A stretch of DNA of 64,000 nucleotides from Bacteroidaceae bacterium (GTDB lineage Bacteria; Bacteroidota; Bacteroidia; Bacteroidales; Bacteroidaceae). A program made the position numbers and the translations under genes. The stretch lies in NCBI GenBank assembly GCA_024697945.1, contig JAILRU010000006.1, forward strand, positions 1 to 64,000, given 5' to 3'. The notes under the pieces are model-generated. The model had not been told where the DNA came from and made no database searches. It saw nothing but the letters and a program-made list of their open reading frames with translations. Position 1 is the stretch's first letter, and each line of letters opens with the position of its first letter. Shown piece after piece: positions 50,133 through 59,945 of this stretch.

Positions 50133-51962
50133 ATGGAGAAAAGCGAAAGGGAAAGACTGCGCACCTACTTGATGGGAATAGTCAGCAGTTTGCCTGAGTG
50201 TCCTGGTTGCTATCAGTATCTTGATGAAACTGGGACAATCATATATGTTGGTAAGGCAAAGAACCTGAAGCGCAGAGTCTATTCTTATTTCTCTAAAGAG
50301 CACAACACAAGAAAAACTGCAATCCTTGTATCAAAAATACGTGACATCAAATATATTGTTGTTAAAACAGAGGAAGATGCACTTTTGCTTGAAAACAACC
50401 TTATTAAGCAATGGACACCCAGGTATAACATACTTTTAAAAGATGGAAAGACCTATCCAAGCATTGTAGTCACAAATGAATACCTTCCGCGCATCTTCCA
50501 GACAAGGAAAATTGACAAACGTTTGGGAACTTATTTTGGGCCATATAGCCATGTACCCACGATGTATATGCTGCTTGACCTCATCAAAAAACTTTATCCC
50601 ATACGGCGATGCAGAGAGTCCATCACACAAGAATCCATCGAGAAACACAAACACAAAGAGTGTCTGGAGTATCATATCAAGAATTGCAAAGCACCATGTA
50701 CACTTCGTCAAAGCTATGAGGAATATATGTCAAACATCGCTGAAGCAAAAGAAATACTCAAGGGAAACACATCGCAGATTGAAAGACAATTATTAGAAAG
50801 AATGCAGGAACATGCAACGAGGTTAGAATTCGAGGAGGCAGAAATACTGAAAAAGAAATATCTTTTATTGGAAAATTATCGAAGCCATAGCGAAGTGGTA
50901 AGTAGCACACTCCATAACATCGATGTATTTAACATTGAAAACAACGAAAAAATTGCATACATAAATTACCTGCATGTCACAAACGGATGCATCACACAAG
51001 CATTTACGTTCGAATACGCAAAACGTCTTGAAGAAACAGACGAAGAACTTTTAGCTGCTGGAATTATTGAAATGCGACAACGTTACCATAGTGAAAGTAA
51101 AGAAGTTATCGTTCCGTTCCCCGTGGAACATTTAAGCAAAGATTTAATAGTAACCATTCCTCAAAAAGGGGATAAGAAGAAACTTCTAGAACTATCAAGA
51201 CTGAATGTGCTACAATACAAGAAAGATAGAATCAGTCAAAGCGACAAGTTAAATCCAGAGCAAAAGCAAGTACGGCTGATGAAAGAACTTCAAGATGCAT
51301 TGAAACTCCCCACCCTACCGATGCAGATTGAATGCTTTGACAATTCGAACATCAGCGGAACTGATGCAGTTGCGGGTTGTGTAGTGTTTAGGAAATGTAA
51401 ACCTTCCAAAAAGGAATATAGGAAATATAATATTAAGACTGTCAATGGACCAGATGATTATGCAAGTATGCAAGAAGTGGTAAAGAGGCGATACAGCCGT
51501 ATGATAACAGAAGGAACTCCCCTACCCGACTTGATAATCACAGATGGTGGACGCGGGCAAATGGAGGTCGTGCGTGAAGTTATAGAAGACGAATTAAACC
51601 TGTCAATCCCCATCGCTGGATTGGCAAAGGATGATAAACACCGAACAAATGAACTTCTTTACGGCTTTCCTCCTCAAATAATAGCGATGAAAACGGACTC
51701 TCTACTATTCCGATTGCTCACACAGATACAAGATGAAGTACACCGATATGCAATAACATTTCATCGCGATAAACGAAGCAAGCATCAAGTTGCGAGTACA
51801 TTGGACAACATACTTGGAATCGGACCTAAGACTAAGGCACTCTTACTTCGTAAATGGCATAGCGTAAAACGCATCCGAGAGGCAGGGGAAGATGAACTTG
51901 CTGCAGTAATAGGAATAGCAAAAGCAAAGATTTTAAAGGAAAAACTTGCAGAAGACATCTAA
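50133..51962 (+). CDS. uvrC: UvrABC excinuclease subunit C
   Basis: The 609-residue nuclease makes both incisions in nucleotide excision repair. Order: GIY-YIG domain (CPGCYQYLDETGTIIYVGKA), a cysteine-rich loop (CLEYHIKNCKAPC), UVR motif (about 205-240), the RNase H-like domain with IECFDNSNISGTDAVAGCVV and LIITDGGRGQMEVV, and a C-terminal helix-hairpin-helix (NILGIGPKTKALLLRKW). Length matches the family. Confidence 0.96.
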   Translation: MEKSERERLRTYLMGIVSSLPECPGCYQYLDETGTIIYVGKAKNLKRRVYSYFSKEHNTRKTAILVSKIRDIKYIVVKTEEDALLLENNLIKQWTPRYNILLKDGKTYPSIVVTNEYLPRIFQTRKIDKRLGTYFGPYSHVPTMYMLLDLIKKLYPIRRCRESITQESIEKHKHKECLEYHIKNCKAPCTLRQSYEEYMSNIAEAKEILKGNTSQIERQLLERMQEHATRLEFEEAEILKKKYLLLENYRSHSEVVSSTLHNIDVFNIENNEKIAYINYLHVTNGCITQAFTFEYAKRLEETDEELLAAGIIEMRQRYHSESKEVIVPFPVEHLSKDLIVTIPQKGDKKKLLELSRLNVLQYKKDRISQSDKLNPEQKQVRLMKELQDALKLPTLPMQIECFDNSNISGTDAVAGCVVFRKCKPSKKEYRKYNIKTVNGPDDYASMQEVVKRRYSRMITEGTPLPDLIITDGGRGQMEVVREVIEDELNLSIPIAGLAKDDKHRTNELLYGFPPQIIAMKTDSLLFRLLTQIQDEVHRYAITFHRDKRSKHQVASTLDNILGIGPKTKALLLRKWHSVKRIREAGEDELAAVIGIAKAKILKEKLAEDI

Positions 51963-52033
51963 AAGTTGTAGATTTGCACATTATAAGATAGAATAAAGGA
52001 GGAAAAGGACACGAGTAAAAGGAGGTGCGAGAG

Positions 52034-52486
52034 ATGAGAACAGTCATCCAAAGAGTACGGCATGCAAGCGTAACCGTCAATGGTTCAACGACTTCAAGAA
52101 TAGGGGAGGGTTTATTGCTTCTGCTTGGCATAGAGGATGCAGACACAGAGGAAGATATCCAATGGCTCTGTCGTAAAGTCTTGGGGCTGAGAATCTTTGA
52201 TGACGAGGAGGGTATTATGAATCGCAGCATCATGGAAACCGGTGGAGACATCATCGTAGTGAGTCAATTTACTTTGATGGCGAGCTACAAAAAAGGAAAT
52301 CGTCCCAGTTGGATTCGAGCTGCAGGTCACGAACATGCTGTGCCGATGTACGAACGTTTTGTCGATGCGCTCAGTGAAGGACTTGGGAAGCCTGTAGGGA
52401 CTGGTGTTTTTGGTGCTGAGATGCAAGTCGAACTCGTCAACGATGGTCCAGTAACCATCTGTATGGACACAAAGAATAAGGAATAG
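52034..52486 (+). CDS. dtd: D-aminoacyl-tRNA deacylase
   Basis: The 150-residue enzyme removes D-amino acids mischarged on tRNA. The start at the ATG at 52034 gives the canonical MRTVIQRVRHASVTVNG. The active-site motifs SQFTLMASYKKGNRPSW and NDGPVTI are present. It lies 13 nt ahead of the MazG-like gene. Confidence 0.94.
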   Translation: MRTVIQRVRHASVTVNGSTTSRIGEGLLLLLGIEDADTEEDIQWLCRKVLGLRIFDDEEGIMNRSIMETGGDIIVVSQFTLMASYKKGNRPSWIRAAGHEHAVPMYERFVDALSEGLGKPVGTGVFGAEMQVELVNDGPVTICMDTKNKE

Positions 52487-52499
52487 GGATTAGGAAAAT

Positions 52500-52823
52500 A
52501 TGACAATAAAAGAAGCACAGGAAAGGGTAGATGAATGGATTAGGACGTATGGAGTACGCTACTTCAACGAGCTGACAAACATGGCCATTTTGACCGAAGA
52601 AGTAGGCGAATTGGCTCGTATCATGGCTCGCAAATATGGTGAACAATCCTTCAAAGAGGGTGAGAATCAGGACCCTGCAGAAGAAATGGCGGATGTGCTT
52701 TGGGTGCTCATCTGCTTGGCAAATCAGACTGGAGTCGATTTGACACAAGCCCTTGAAGCAAGCTTCGAAAAGAAAACTCTTCGCGACAAAAACAGACACA
52801 AGAACAATACTAAACTAAAATAA
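52500..52823 (+). CDS. MazG-like nucleotide pyrophosphohydrolase
   Basis: The 107-residue protein has the EExxE...ExxD metal-binding pattern of all-alpha NTP pyrophosphatases: LTEEVGELARIMARKYGEQS then DPAEEMADVLWVLICLANQT. These enzymes remove unwanted nucleotides. The stop is one base before the deoC start, so deoC is probably co-translated. It fits a nucleotide-metabolism run. Confidence 0.88.
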   Translation: MTIKEAQERVDEWIRTYGVRYFNELTNMAILTEEVGELARIMARKYGEQSFKEGENQDPAEEMADVLWVLICLANQTGVDLTQALEASFEKKTLRDKNRHKNNTKLK

Positions 52824-52824
52824 C

Positions 52825-53721
52825 ATGGAAACATTCGAGAAAAGCAAGTATGAGCAAATGCTCTCGCAGTATAATACTGCTATCAAAGATAGTGATGTAG
52901 CCGCCAATGTGGCAGCAATCATTGAGAAAAAAGTACCTGAGAACGATACGTTAGAGGTCAAGAAATTCTTGATGGGTAGCGTGGAACTGACCACTCTGAA
53001 GACAATAGACAGCGAAGAAAGCGTACTTGCCTTCACAGAAAAAGTCAACAAGTTTGAGGAAGCATACCCAGACCTGCCCCATGTAGCCACCATTTGCGTC
53101 TATCCCTGCTACGCAAAGATTGTAAGCCAAAGTCTTGAAGTGGAAGGCGTTGAAGTGGCATGTGTGAGCGGAAGCTTCCCTTCGTCACAAGCTTTGATTG
53201 AGATAAAGACCGTAGAGACGGCATTGGCATTGAAAGACGGAGCAACAGAGATTGATATCGTCATGAGCGTAGGCAAGTTCCTGAGTGGGGACTATGAGAC
53301 TGTCATCGATGAAATCAGTGAATTAAAAGCCATTTGTGGTGAGCGCAAAATGAAGGTTATCCTCGAGACAGGCCTGTTGCCCAGCGCCTCGGACATCAAG
53401 AAAGCCAGCCTGCTTGCTATGTATTCTGGTGCCGACTACATCAAGACAAGCACAGGCAAGGAGAAACCTGCCGCTACTCCCGAAGCAGCCTACGTCATGT
53501 GTCAGGCCATAAAGGAATACTACGACAAGACTGGCATTCAGATTGGCTTCAAACCAGCAGGCGGATTGAACACAGTACATGACGCTCTGGTATATTATAC
53601 TATCGTCAAAGAAGTACTCGGCGAGAAGTGGCTCACGAACCAATGGCTTCGTCTTGGCACAAGCAGACTTGCCAATCTATTGTTGAGCGAAGTAATTGGC
53701 GAAGAAGTGAAATTCTTCTAA
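52825..53721 (+). CDS. deoC: Deoxyribose-phosphate aldolase
   Basis: The 298-residue class I aldolase splits deoxyribose-5-phosphate into glyceraldehyde-3-phosphate and acetaldehyde. The Schiff-base lysine lies in SGADYIKTSTGKEKPAAT, with GATEIDIVMSVG and KVILETGLLPSA upstream. It is about 40 residues longer than the E. coli enzyme, mostly at the N-terminus. It follows the MazG-like gene directly. Confidence 0.93.
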   Translation: METFEKSKYEQMLSQYNTAIKDSDVAANVAAIIEKKVPENDTLEVKKFLMGSVELTTLKTIDSEESVLAFTEKVNKFEEAYPDLPHVATICVYPCYAKIVSQSLEVEGVEVACVSGSFPSSQALIEIKTVETALALKDGATEIDIVMSVGKFLSGDYETVIDEISELKAICGERKMKVILETGLLPSASDIKKASLLAMYSGADYIKTSTGKEKPAATPEAAYVMCQAIKEYYDKTGIQIGFKPAGGLNTVHDALVYYTIVKEVLGEKWLTNQWLRLGTSRLANLLLSEVIGEEVKFF

Positions 53722-53905
53722 GGAATGGAAGAAGGTGCGAAAGTTTGGAAGATTTTGACCGCTCGAGAATCAAATATTTCCAGCCACAGGGTAAGGCAAA
53801 CGAAAATACGCGATTCTCAGAGATGAATTATTGAGATATACTATTGATTTGAAATGGTTTAGACCAGAAATTAAAGAAGAAGAAAACAATTAAAATAGAG
53901 AAAAG
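53722..53905. other. Intergenic region after deoC
   Basis: Two short overlapping frames of about 30 codons lie here, but neither looks like a gene. No promoter matching the consensus was seen. Confidence 0.4.
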
Positions 53906-54736
53906 ATGAAGAAAAAGACCCTTATGATGTTTGTAGCAGTCAGTGTTCTGCTCTCATCGTGTGTAGTGAGTAAGAAAAAGTTCGAAATCGCCGAAGCAGG
54001 CAGGTTAGCAGCCCTCTACAGTCGCGACAGCCTTTACGAACTCCTCGGTATAAGCCGATATGACTGTGCTTTGTTTAACGATAGAGTCAATGCCCTGATG
54101 ACTGACACGGCTCTACTCAAAGGAAGCATCCGCAACTATCAGTCCCTGCTTGCATCCGGCCAGAACGAAAACCAGAAGCTCAGTGCCAATCTTCAGGATC
54201 GCGAGAGAACTATAGCCGAGCTGCAAAGGATGATTGCTCAGCAGAATCAGAAAGTGAAAGACCTGCTTAGTAGCGTGAAGGATGCATTGCTTGGTTTCAG
54301 TAGTGACGAACTTACGGTTCGCGAGGAAGGAGGTAAGGTTTATGTGGCAATGAGTGACAAGCTGCTCTTTGAGTCTGGCAAGGCCATCGTTAACGAGCAG
54401 GGTAGGGCGGCACTCGGAAAGCTCGCAGGGGTTCTCAACCGACAGACCGACATTGATGTCTATATTGAAGGACACACCGACAACGTGCCCATCAAAACTG
54501 CAGTCTTTCAGGATAACTGGGATTTGAGCGTCATCCGTGCAACGAGCGTGGTTCGCATCCTGACTGAGACCTACGGCGTCAATCCTTTGCAGATACAGCC
54601 CTGCGGCAGGGGAGAGTACAAGCCAGTCGATGTCAATACCACACCAGAGGGCAAGGCTCGCAACCGTCGTACGGAAATCATCATGGCTCCACGTCTCGAC
54701 AAACTCTTCAAGATGCTTGAAGAGAGCGGCCAATAA
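53906..54736 (+). CDS. OmpA-family lipoprotein
   Basis: The 276-residue protein has a lipoprotein leader with lipobox LLSSC (Cys19), a coiled-coil middle (about 60-130) and a C-terminal OmpA domain (about 150-270) with EGHTDNVPI and NRRTEIIM, which bind peptidoglycan. It likely tethers the outer membrane to the cell wall. The protease gene follows after 47 nt. Confidence 0.9.
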   Translation: MKKKTLMMFVAVSVLLSSCVVSKKKFEIAEAGRLAALYSRDSLYELLGISRYDCALFNDRVNALMTDTALLKGSIRNYQSLLASGQNENQKLSANLQDRERTIAELQRMIAQQNQKVKDLLSSVKDALLGFSSDELTVREEGGKVYVAMSDKLLFESGKAIVNEQGRAALGKLAGVLNRQTDIDVYIEGHTDNVPIKTAVFQDNWDLSVIRATSVVRILTETYGVNPLQIQPCGRGEYKPVDVNTTPEGKARNRRTEIIMAPRLDKLFKMLEESGQ

Positions 54737-54783
54737 GCGCAAACATTAAAAAGCACACTTAGATACATTTTCCACATACACCT

Positions 54784-56382
54784 ATGAAGAGACTGACTTT
54801 AGCTGTAACTGCGCTGTTCCTTGGCATGAGTCTTTCTGCACAACTACGTTTCGGCAATTCGCCGACAAATGAGTCCAGCGACCTGGAAAAAAATCTCCAG
54901 AAACTCGTGATGGCCAGCGTCATGATTAACAATTTCTACGTCGATAGCGTTGATAGCAAAAAGCTTACGGAAGATGCCATCAACGGCATTCTCTCCAAGC
55001 TCGACCCGCATTCCGCCTACACCAACGCAAAGGACACGAAGAAGTTCACGGAACCCCTGGAAGGCTCTTTCGAAGGTATCGGCGTACAATTCAATATGCT
55101 CGAAGACACCCTGCTTGTCATTCAGCCTGTTCCTAAAGGTCCGAGTGAGCGCGTAGGCATCTTAGCCGGCGACCGCATTGTCAGCGTAGCAGATACGGCC
55201 ATAGCCGGCGTGAAGATGAGCAAGGAAGAAATCATGCACAGATTGCGTGGTCCTAAGGGAACCATTGCCCATCTCGGCGTCGTTAGGCGAGGCATCAAGG
55301 ACACTTTGCGCTTCGATGTCAAGCGCGACAGGATTCCTGTCAACTCAGTCGATGCTGCCTATATGGTGACGCCCAACATCGGCCTCATCCGCTTCAACAA
55401 CTTTGCTCAAACAACACACAAAGAAGTGGTTGATGCCATCAAGAAACTCAAAGACCAAGGCATGAAGGACCTTATCATCGACATTCAACAGAACTCTGGA
55501 GGCTTCCTTCAGGCTGCTGCCGACATCGCCAGCGAGTTTCTGCAGAAAGGCGATTTGATTGTCTATACCAAGGGACGCAGCGTACCCAGTCAGGAATTTC
55601 GTAGCACTGGTGGCGGATGCTTCCAAGAGGGTAGGGTAGCGGTGCTCATCGACGAGTACAGCGCATCGGCTGCCGAGATACTTTCTGGAGCCATCCAAGA
55701 CCAGGACAGAGGCATTGTCGTTGGTCGTCGTTCCTTTGGTAAGGGCCTCGTACAACGTCCTTTCGATATGCCTGACGGTAGCATGATACGTCTCACCACA
55801 GCCCGCTACTACACACCCAGCGGACGCAGCATTCAGAAACCCTACGAGAAGGGAAAGGGCCTCGATTATGCCAAGGATGTCATCAACCGCTACAACAAGG
55901 GCGAGCTAACGAACGCTGACAGCATCCACTTTCCTGACTCTCTCCGCTACCAGACGCTCCGCAAGGGTCGTACCGTCTATGGCGGAGGCGGCATCATGCC
56001 AGACTACTTCGTGCCGCTCGACACCACCCGCTACGCGAAATGCTATCGTGAACTCTCTGCCAAGAGCCTCATCATCAATGCCAACTTGCGCTACATGGAC
56101 AAGAACCGCAAGAAATTGGCAAAGGCTTATCCTGACTTCCAGAAATTCAAGGATGAGTACCAAGTGCCACAGGAGGTCATTGATAATATCTTTGCAGAAG
56201 GAGAGAAACAAGATATCAAGCCCAAGGACGACGAGGAACGTCAGAAGACAGCAGAGAACATCCGATTCATCATCAAGGGACTCGTAGCTCGAGACCTCTG
56301 GGACATGAGCGAATACTTTGCCATCATCTACGCAGACGATGATGTGGTGAAGAAGGCTGTAGAACTCCTAAGCAAAGAATAA
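54784..56382 (+). CDS. C-terminal processing peptidase (S41 family, PDZ)
   Basis: The 532-residue protein has a signal peptide (ending GMSLSAQ), an N-terminal helical region, a PDZ domain (about 85-175, with VQPVPKGPSERVGILAGDRI) and an S41 protease core. The catalytic serine lies in DEYSASAAEILSGA and the lysine in GRRSFGKGLVQ. It probably trims or degrades periplasmic proteins. Ctp enzymes often act with OmpA-like lipoproteins, such as the one encoded just upstream, but no link is shown here. Confidence 0.93.
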   Translation: MKRLTLAVTALFLGMSLSAQLRFGNSPTNESSDLEKNLQKLVMASVMINNFYVDSVDSKKLTEDAINGILSKLDPHSAYTNAKDTKKFTEPLEGSFEGIGVQFNMLEDTLLVIQPVPKGPSERVGILAGDRIVSVADTAIAGVKMSKEEIMHRLRGPKGTIAHLGVVRRGIKDTLRFDVKRDRIPVNSVDAAYMVTPNIGLIRFNNFAQTTHKEVVDAIKKLKDQGMKDLIIDIQQNSGGFLQAAADIASEFLQKGDLIVYTKGRSVPSQEFRSTGGGCFQEGRVAVLIDEYSASAAEILSGAIQDQDRGIVVGRRSFGKGLVQRPFDMPDGSMIRLTTARYYTPSGRSIQKPYEKGKGLDYAKDVINRYNKGELTNADSIHFPDSLRYQTLRKGRTVYGGGGIMPDYFVPLDTTRYAKCYRELSAKSLIINANLRYMDKNRKKLAKAYPDFQKFKDEYQVPQEVIDNIFAEGEKQDIKPKDDEERQKTAENIRFIIKGLVARDLWDMSEYFAIIYADDDVVKKAVELLSKE

Positions 56383-56412
56383 ACCTCGGAAAAGGGTAGG
56401 GACAAGGCTTCT

Positions 56413-56829
56413 ATGATAACTTATAATACTATAAATATAGCGATGCCCGACATCAACGAGACAGAGGTCTCGGATTGGGTGCGGCAGGTGGCAAAGAACT
56501 ATGGCAAAGTGGTGGGCGATATCAACTACATCTTCGTCGATGATGAGACAATGCTCGATATCAACCGCCGCTTCATCGGCCACGACTACTATACCGACCA
56601 CATCGGCTTCGACTACTCGCAAGGAAATGCACTGAGCGGCGATATCTACATCAGCCTCGACACAGTACGCACCAATGCAGAGCTCTTTGGTGTCAGGCCT
56701 CATCAGGAGCTACGCCGCATTATCATACACGGCCTGCTGCACCTCTGCGGCCTCCGCGACAAGACTCCTGAGGAAAGACAGCAGATGCAACAAGCAGAGG
56801 ACTTAGCCCTCTCCCATCAATCCCATTAA
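56413..56829 (+). CDS. ybeY: Endoribonuclease/rRNA maturation factor
   Basis: The 138-residue protein matches YbeY, needed for 16S rRNA 3' maturation. It has FVDDETMLDINRRFIGHDYY and the metal-binding HGLLHLCGLRDK. Two histidines are present, but the third of the classical HxxxHxxGxDH motif is replaced (DK), which I believe is usual in Bacteroidetes. It is followed by a CCCATTAA word run and ruvB. Confidence 0.9.
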   Translation: MITYNTINIAMPDINETEVSDWVRQVAKNYGKVVGDINYIFVDDETMLDINRRFIGHDYYTDHIGFDYSQGNALSGDIYISLDTVRTNAELFGVRPHQELRRIIIHGLLHLCGLRDKTPEERQQMQQAEDLALSHQSH

Positions 56830-56859
56830 ACCCATTAACCCTTTTAAATCCATCCCATT
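56815..56859. repeat. CCCATTAAA word run before ruvB
   Basis: Words CCCATCAAT, CCCATTAAA and CCCATTAAC repeat with a 9-nt period, partly inside the ybeY end. Confidence 0.65.
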
Positions 56860-57897
56860 TTGGAAGATTTCGACATAAGACAAGAAGGAAGACAGAAGGA
56901 AAAAGACTTCGAGAATGCCCTGCGACCGCTGTGCTTCGAGGATTTCAGCGGACAGCTGAAGGTTGTTGAGAACCTGCGCATCTTCGTAGAGGCTGCCAAG
57001 TTTCGTGGCGAACCTCTCGACCATACACTCCTGCACGGCCCTCCTGGATTGGGTAAGACCACCCTCTCCAACATCATCGCAAACGAGCTTGGCGTAGGCT
57101 TCAAGCTCACCAGCGGACCAGTACTCGACAAACCAGGCGACTTGGCTGGCATCCTCACTTCGCTCGAGCCAAACGACGTTCTCTTCATCGACGAGATACA
57201 CCGTCTGTCGCCCATCGTAGAGGAATATCTCTATAGCGCAATGGAAGACTATCGTATTGATATTATGATAGATAAGGGTCCTTCTGCTCGCAGTATACAG
57301 ATTGACCTCGCGCCTTTCACACTGGTCGGAGCCACGACTCGCAGCGGCTTGCTCACAGCTCCTCTTCGTGCCCGCTTCGGCATTAACATGCACCTTGAAT
57401 ACTACGATGCTGAGACGTTGAAGAAAATCATCATGCGTTCCAGCACGATTCTCGGAGTGCCCATCGACATAGAGGCAGCAGGCGAGATTGCCAGCCGCAG
57501 CCGAGGAACGCCACGTATCGCCAACGCCCTGTTGCGCCGCGTTCGCGACTTCGCACAAGTCAAGGGCAACGGACACATCGACTTGAAGATAGCTCGCGTT
57601 GCACTTGAGGCACTCAACATCGACCGCTACGGACTCGACGAGATAGACAACAAGATACTGCTCACCATCATCGACAAGTTCAAAGGTGGTCCCGTAGGCA
57701 TCAACACCATCGCCACAGCCGTAGGCGAGGATGCTGGCACAGTAGAAGAAGTCTATGAGCCGTTCCTCATCAAGGAAGGCTTCATCAAGCGCACCCCTCG
57801 AGGCCGCGAAGTGACAGAACTCGCATACAAACACCTCGGACGGAACAGCCTCACCCCATCAAAGGACGGCTACATACAAGGCAACCTCTTTGAGTAA
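56860..57897 (+). CDS. ruvB: Holliday junction DNA helicase RuvB
   Basis: The 345-residue AAA+ motor drives branch migration with RuvA. Walker A is [15 protein letters not shown], Walker [14 protein letters not shown], sensor 1 [18 protein letters not shown], with the C-terminal winged helix ([19 protein letters not shown]). The start is TTG at 56860 ([16 protein letters not shown]); no ATG lies near, so TTG is very likely real. Confidence 0.96.
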   Translation: MEDFDIRQEGRQKEKDFENALRPLCFEDFSGQLKVVENLRIFVEAAKFRGEPLDHTLLHGPPGLGKTTLSNIIANELGVGFKLTSGPVLDKPGDLAGILTSLEPNDVLFIDEIHRLSPIVEEYLYSAMEDYRIDIMIDKGPSARSIQIDLAPFTLVGATTRSGLLTAPLRARFGINMHLEYYDAETLKKIIMRSSTILGVPIDIEAAGEIASRSRGTPRIANALLRRVRDFAQVKGNGHIDLKIARVALEALNIDRYGLDEIDNKILLTIIDKFKGGPVGINTIATAVGEDAGTVEEVYEPFLIKEGFIKRTPRGREVTELAYKHLGRNSLTPSKDGYIQGNLFE

Positions 57898-57934
57898 AGA
57901 CCCCTCTTCGCCTGCGCCTGATTGCAACGAAGAA

Positions 57935-57948
57935 CCCCCTTTAGGGGG
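57935..57948. terminator. Small GC hairpin after ruvB
   Basis: CCCCC-TTTA-GGGGG, then an AGTAAAT heptad array. It lacks a strong U-run. Confidence 0.4.
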
Positions 57949-57991
57949 AATAAATAGTAAATAGTAAATAGTCAAATAGTAAATAAATAAG
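57949..57991. repeat. AGTAAAT heptad array upstream of the SpmAB gene
   Basis: AATAGTAAATAGTAAATAG type words repeat four times just before the ATG at 57992. A similar array precedes prfB (15580-15625). Confidence 0.85.
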
Positions 57992-59221
57992 ATGGTACTA
58001 AACTACATTTGGATTGGCTTCTTCGCCATCGCTTTTATTATCGCAGCAATACAGCTTCTGATGGGCAACACCGAAGTGTTTCCTGCCATCATGAACAGCA
58101 CTTTCGACAACGCCAAGACTGCGTTCGAGATATCCCTCGGACTGACGGGCGTACTCTCCCTCTGGATGGGCATCATGAAAATAGGTGAACGCGGCGGATT
58201 GGTTGACGTCCTGGCACGTTGGCTCTCACCCCTCATGGTGCGTCTCTTCCCTGAGATACCTGCAGGTCATCCCGTATTCGGACACATCTTTATGAACTTC
58301 AGCGCCAATATGCTGGGACTCGACAATGCAGCAACACCACTTGGCCTCAAGGCAATGGAGGGTCTTCAAGAGCTTAACAAACAGAAGGATACTGCAACGA
58401 ATGCGATGATTATGTTCCTTGTGCTCAACACCAGCGGACTGACACTCATTCCCGTCGGTGTGATGGTCTATCGGGCACAGATGGGAGCAGCACAGCCCAC
58501 CGACGTCTTCATCCCCATCCTCATCGCAACAGCCATAGCCACACTCGCAGGTATGGTCATCACGAGCCTCTACCAGCATATCAACCTCTTTAACCGCGCC
58601 ATCATGGCCTTCGTTCTGGGCATCTGTGTTGTCGTAAGCGGCGTGATATGGCTCAGCACTCAGGTTGACCGCGAAACAATGAACCTGTGGAGCACCGTTG
58701 TGGCCAACATCATCCTCTTCACCATCATCATCGCCTTCATAGCGGCAGGCATCCGCAGGAAGATAAACGTCTATGAGGCCTTCGTGGAAGGGGCCAAAGG
58801 CGGCTTCGAGACAGCCGTCCGCATCATCCCCTATCTGGTAGCGATACTCGTTGCCATTGGCGTCTTCCGAGCCTCTGGAGCGATGGATTTCATCGTAGGC
58901 GGACTGGGCAGAATGGTTGAGTTCTGTGGTGGTAATGCCGACTATGTAGCGGCCCTTCCCACAGCCATCATGAAGCCCCTATCCGGCAGCGGAGCCCGAG
59001 GCATGATGGTCGATGCAATGCAGCAGTATGGAGCCGATTCCTTCGTAGGCCGACTCTCCTGCATCTTCCAGGGAGCAACAGACACCACTTTCTATATCCT
59101 GGCCGTCTATTTCGGCTCTGTTGGCGTCCGCAAGACCCGCCACGCCGTCTCAGCAGGTCTCCTGACCGACATCTGCGGCGTCATTGCCGCCATCGCCGTT
59201 GCCGCCATCTTCTTTGGATAA
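57992..59221 (+). CDS. SpmA-SpmB fused nucleoside-recognition membrane protein
   Basis: The 409-residue protein joins two Gate (nucleoside-recognition) domains, equivalent to spore maturation proteins SpmA (about 1-200) and SpmB (about 235-409). It has about nine transmembrane segments, NFSANMLGLDNAATPLGLK and SGSGARGMMVDAMQQYGADS. Its role in non-sporulating bacteria is unknown. It is a known fusion in Bacteroidetes. Confidence 0.88.
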   Translation: MVLNYIWIGFFAIAFIIAAIQLLMGNTEVFPAIMNSTFDNAKTAFEISLGLTGVLSLWMGIMKIGERGGLVDVLARWLSPLMVRLFPEIPAGHPVFGHIFMNFSANMLGLDNAATPLGLKAMEGLQELNKQKDTATNAMIMFLVLNTSGLTLIPVGVMVYRAQMGAAQPTDVFIPILIATAIATLAGMVITSLYQHINLFNRAIMAFVLGICVVVSGVIWLSTQVDRETMNLWSTVVANIILFTIIIAFIAAGIRRKINVYEAFVEGAKGGFETAVRIIPYLVAILVAIGVFRASGAMDFIVGGLGRMVEFCGGNADYVAALPTAIMKPLSGSGARGMMVDAMQQYGADSFVGRLSCIFQGATDTTFYILAVYFGSVGVRKTRHAVSAGLLTDICGVIAAIAVAAIFFG

Positions 59222-59246
59222 AAAGGCTTTCCCCATACCTCCCATC

Positions 59247-59285
59247 GTCCGAACACTTCGGACTGGCAGTCCGCACACTGCGGAC
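59247..59285. repeat. Tandem GTCCGNA-CAC hairpins
   Basis: GTCCGAA-CAC-TTCGGAC (59247-59263) and GTCCGCA-CAC-TGCGGAC (59269-59285) have the same triloop and almost the same 7-bp stem. A further TGCGGAC lies at 59301. They may stop transcription from the SpmAB gene or be a repeat element. Confidence 0.65.
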
Positions 59286-59319
59286 AAAGAGTTCGAACCC
59301 TGCGGACAAAATACTTAAA

Positions 59320-59766
59320 AGCTTAAGCTTCAGTTGTGAAACGGAAGGTGCAGATTTTGTGACAGAAATTACAGACTCTGATATCAAAAAGTATTATAGT
59401 GCAAAAATTTCTTTAACTGCAACCTATAATATCTGCGTCTATGCCACAAAAGACGGCTATGAGAATAGTGATACCATCCAGGCTACACTCTGCTGGATAG
59501 ATGTGGAGCCACAAACAGATGGTATAGTAAACGAGGATGCTATGACCGAATTGAAAGCTATGCCAGTATTGATACAAAGCCATGATGACACAATATGTGT
59601 GTCAGGAGCACCAGAATGTACACCCATCAATGTTTATGACATGAGCGGAAGGCAAATTGGATCATCTACGTCTATTAATGGCTCTGCAATAATAAAGATT
59701 ACACCAAAAGAAAAGATAATTATCGTCAAAATTGGTGATAAGGCAGTGACAGTTAAAAGGGTATAA
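59320..59766 (+). pseudogene. C-terminal remnant of a BspA-like surface protein
   Basis: The frame reads SLSFSCETEGADFVTEITDS, then ISLTATYNICVYATKDGYEN and ATLCWIDVEPQTDGI, typical of Prevotella leucine-rich surface proteins. A sorting-like tail follows (NVYDMSGRQIGSS). The N-terminal repeats and signal peptide are missing and the frame joins unrelated hairpin DNA at its left, so this is a truncated copy. An internal GTG at 59359 could start it, but expression seems unlikely. Confidence 0.7.
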
Positions 59767-59945
59767 AATAAGCTTTTTATATATTTGACAATATGGTGAT
59801 AGAAAGTAACTGATTACTATACATGATACCCTCTTATTCTCATGTAAGAATGTGGTCTACGAAAAAGGAAACGGCTTCAACATAAGCCACAACACTTAAT
59901 ATTGTATAGTTTATGAACTGAATAATATCGAAAAAGTATTCAAAT
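59767..59945. other. AT-rich gap before the HNH island
   Basis: No gene or clear promoter is visible. Confidence 0.4.
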
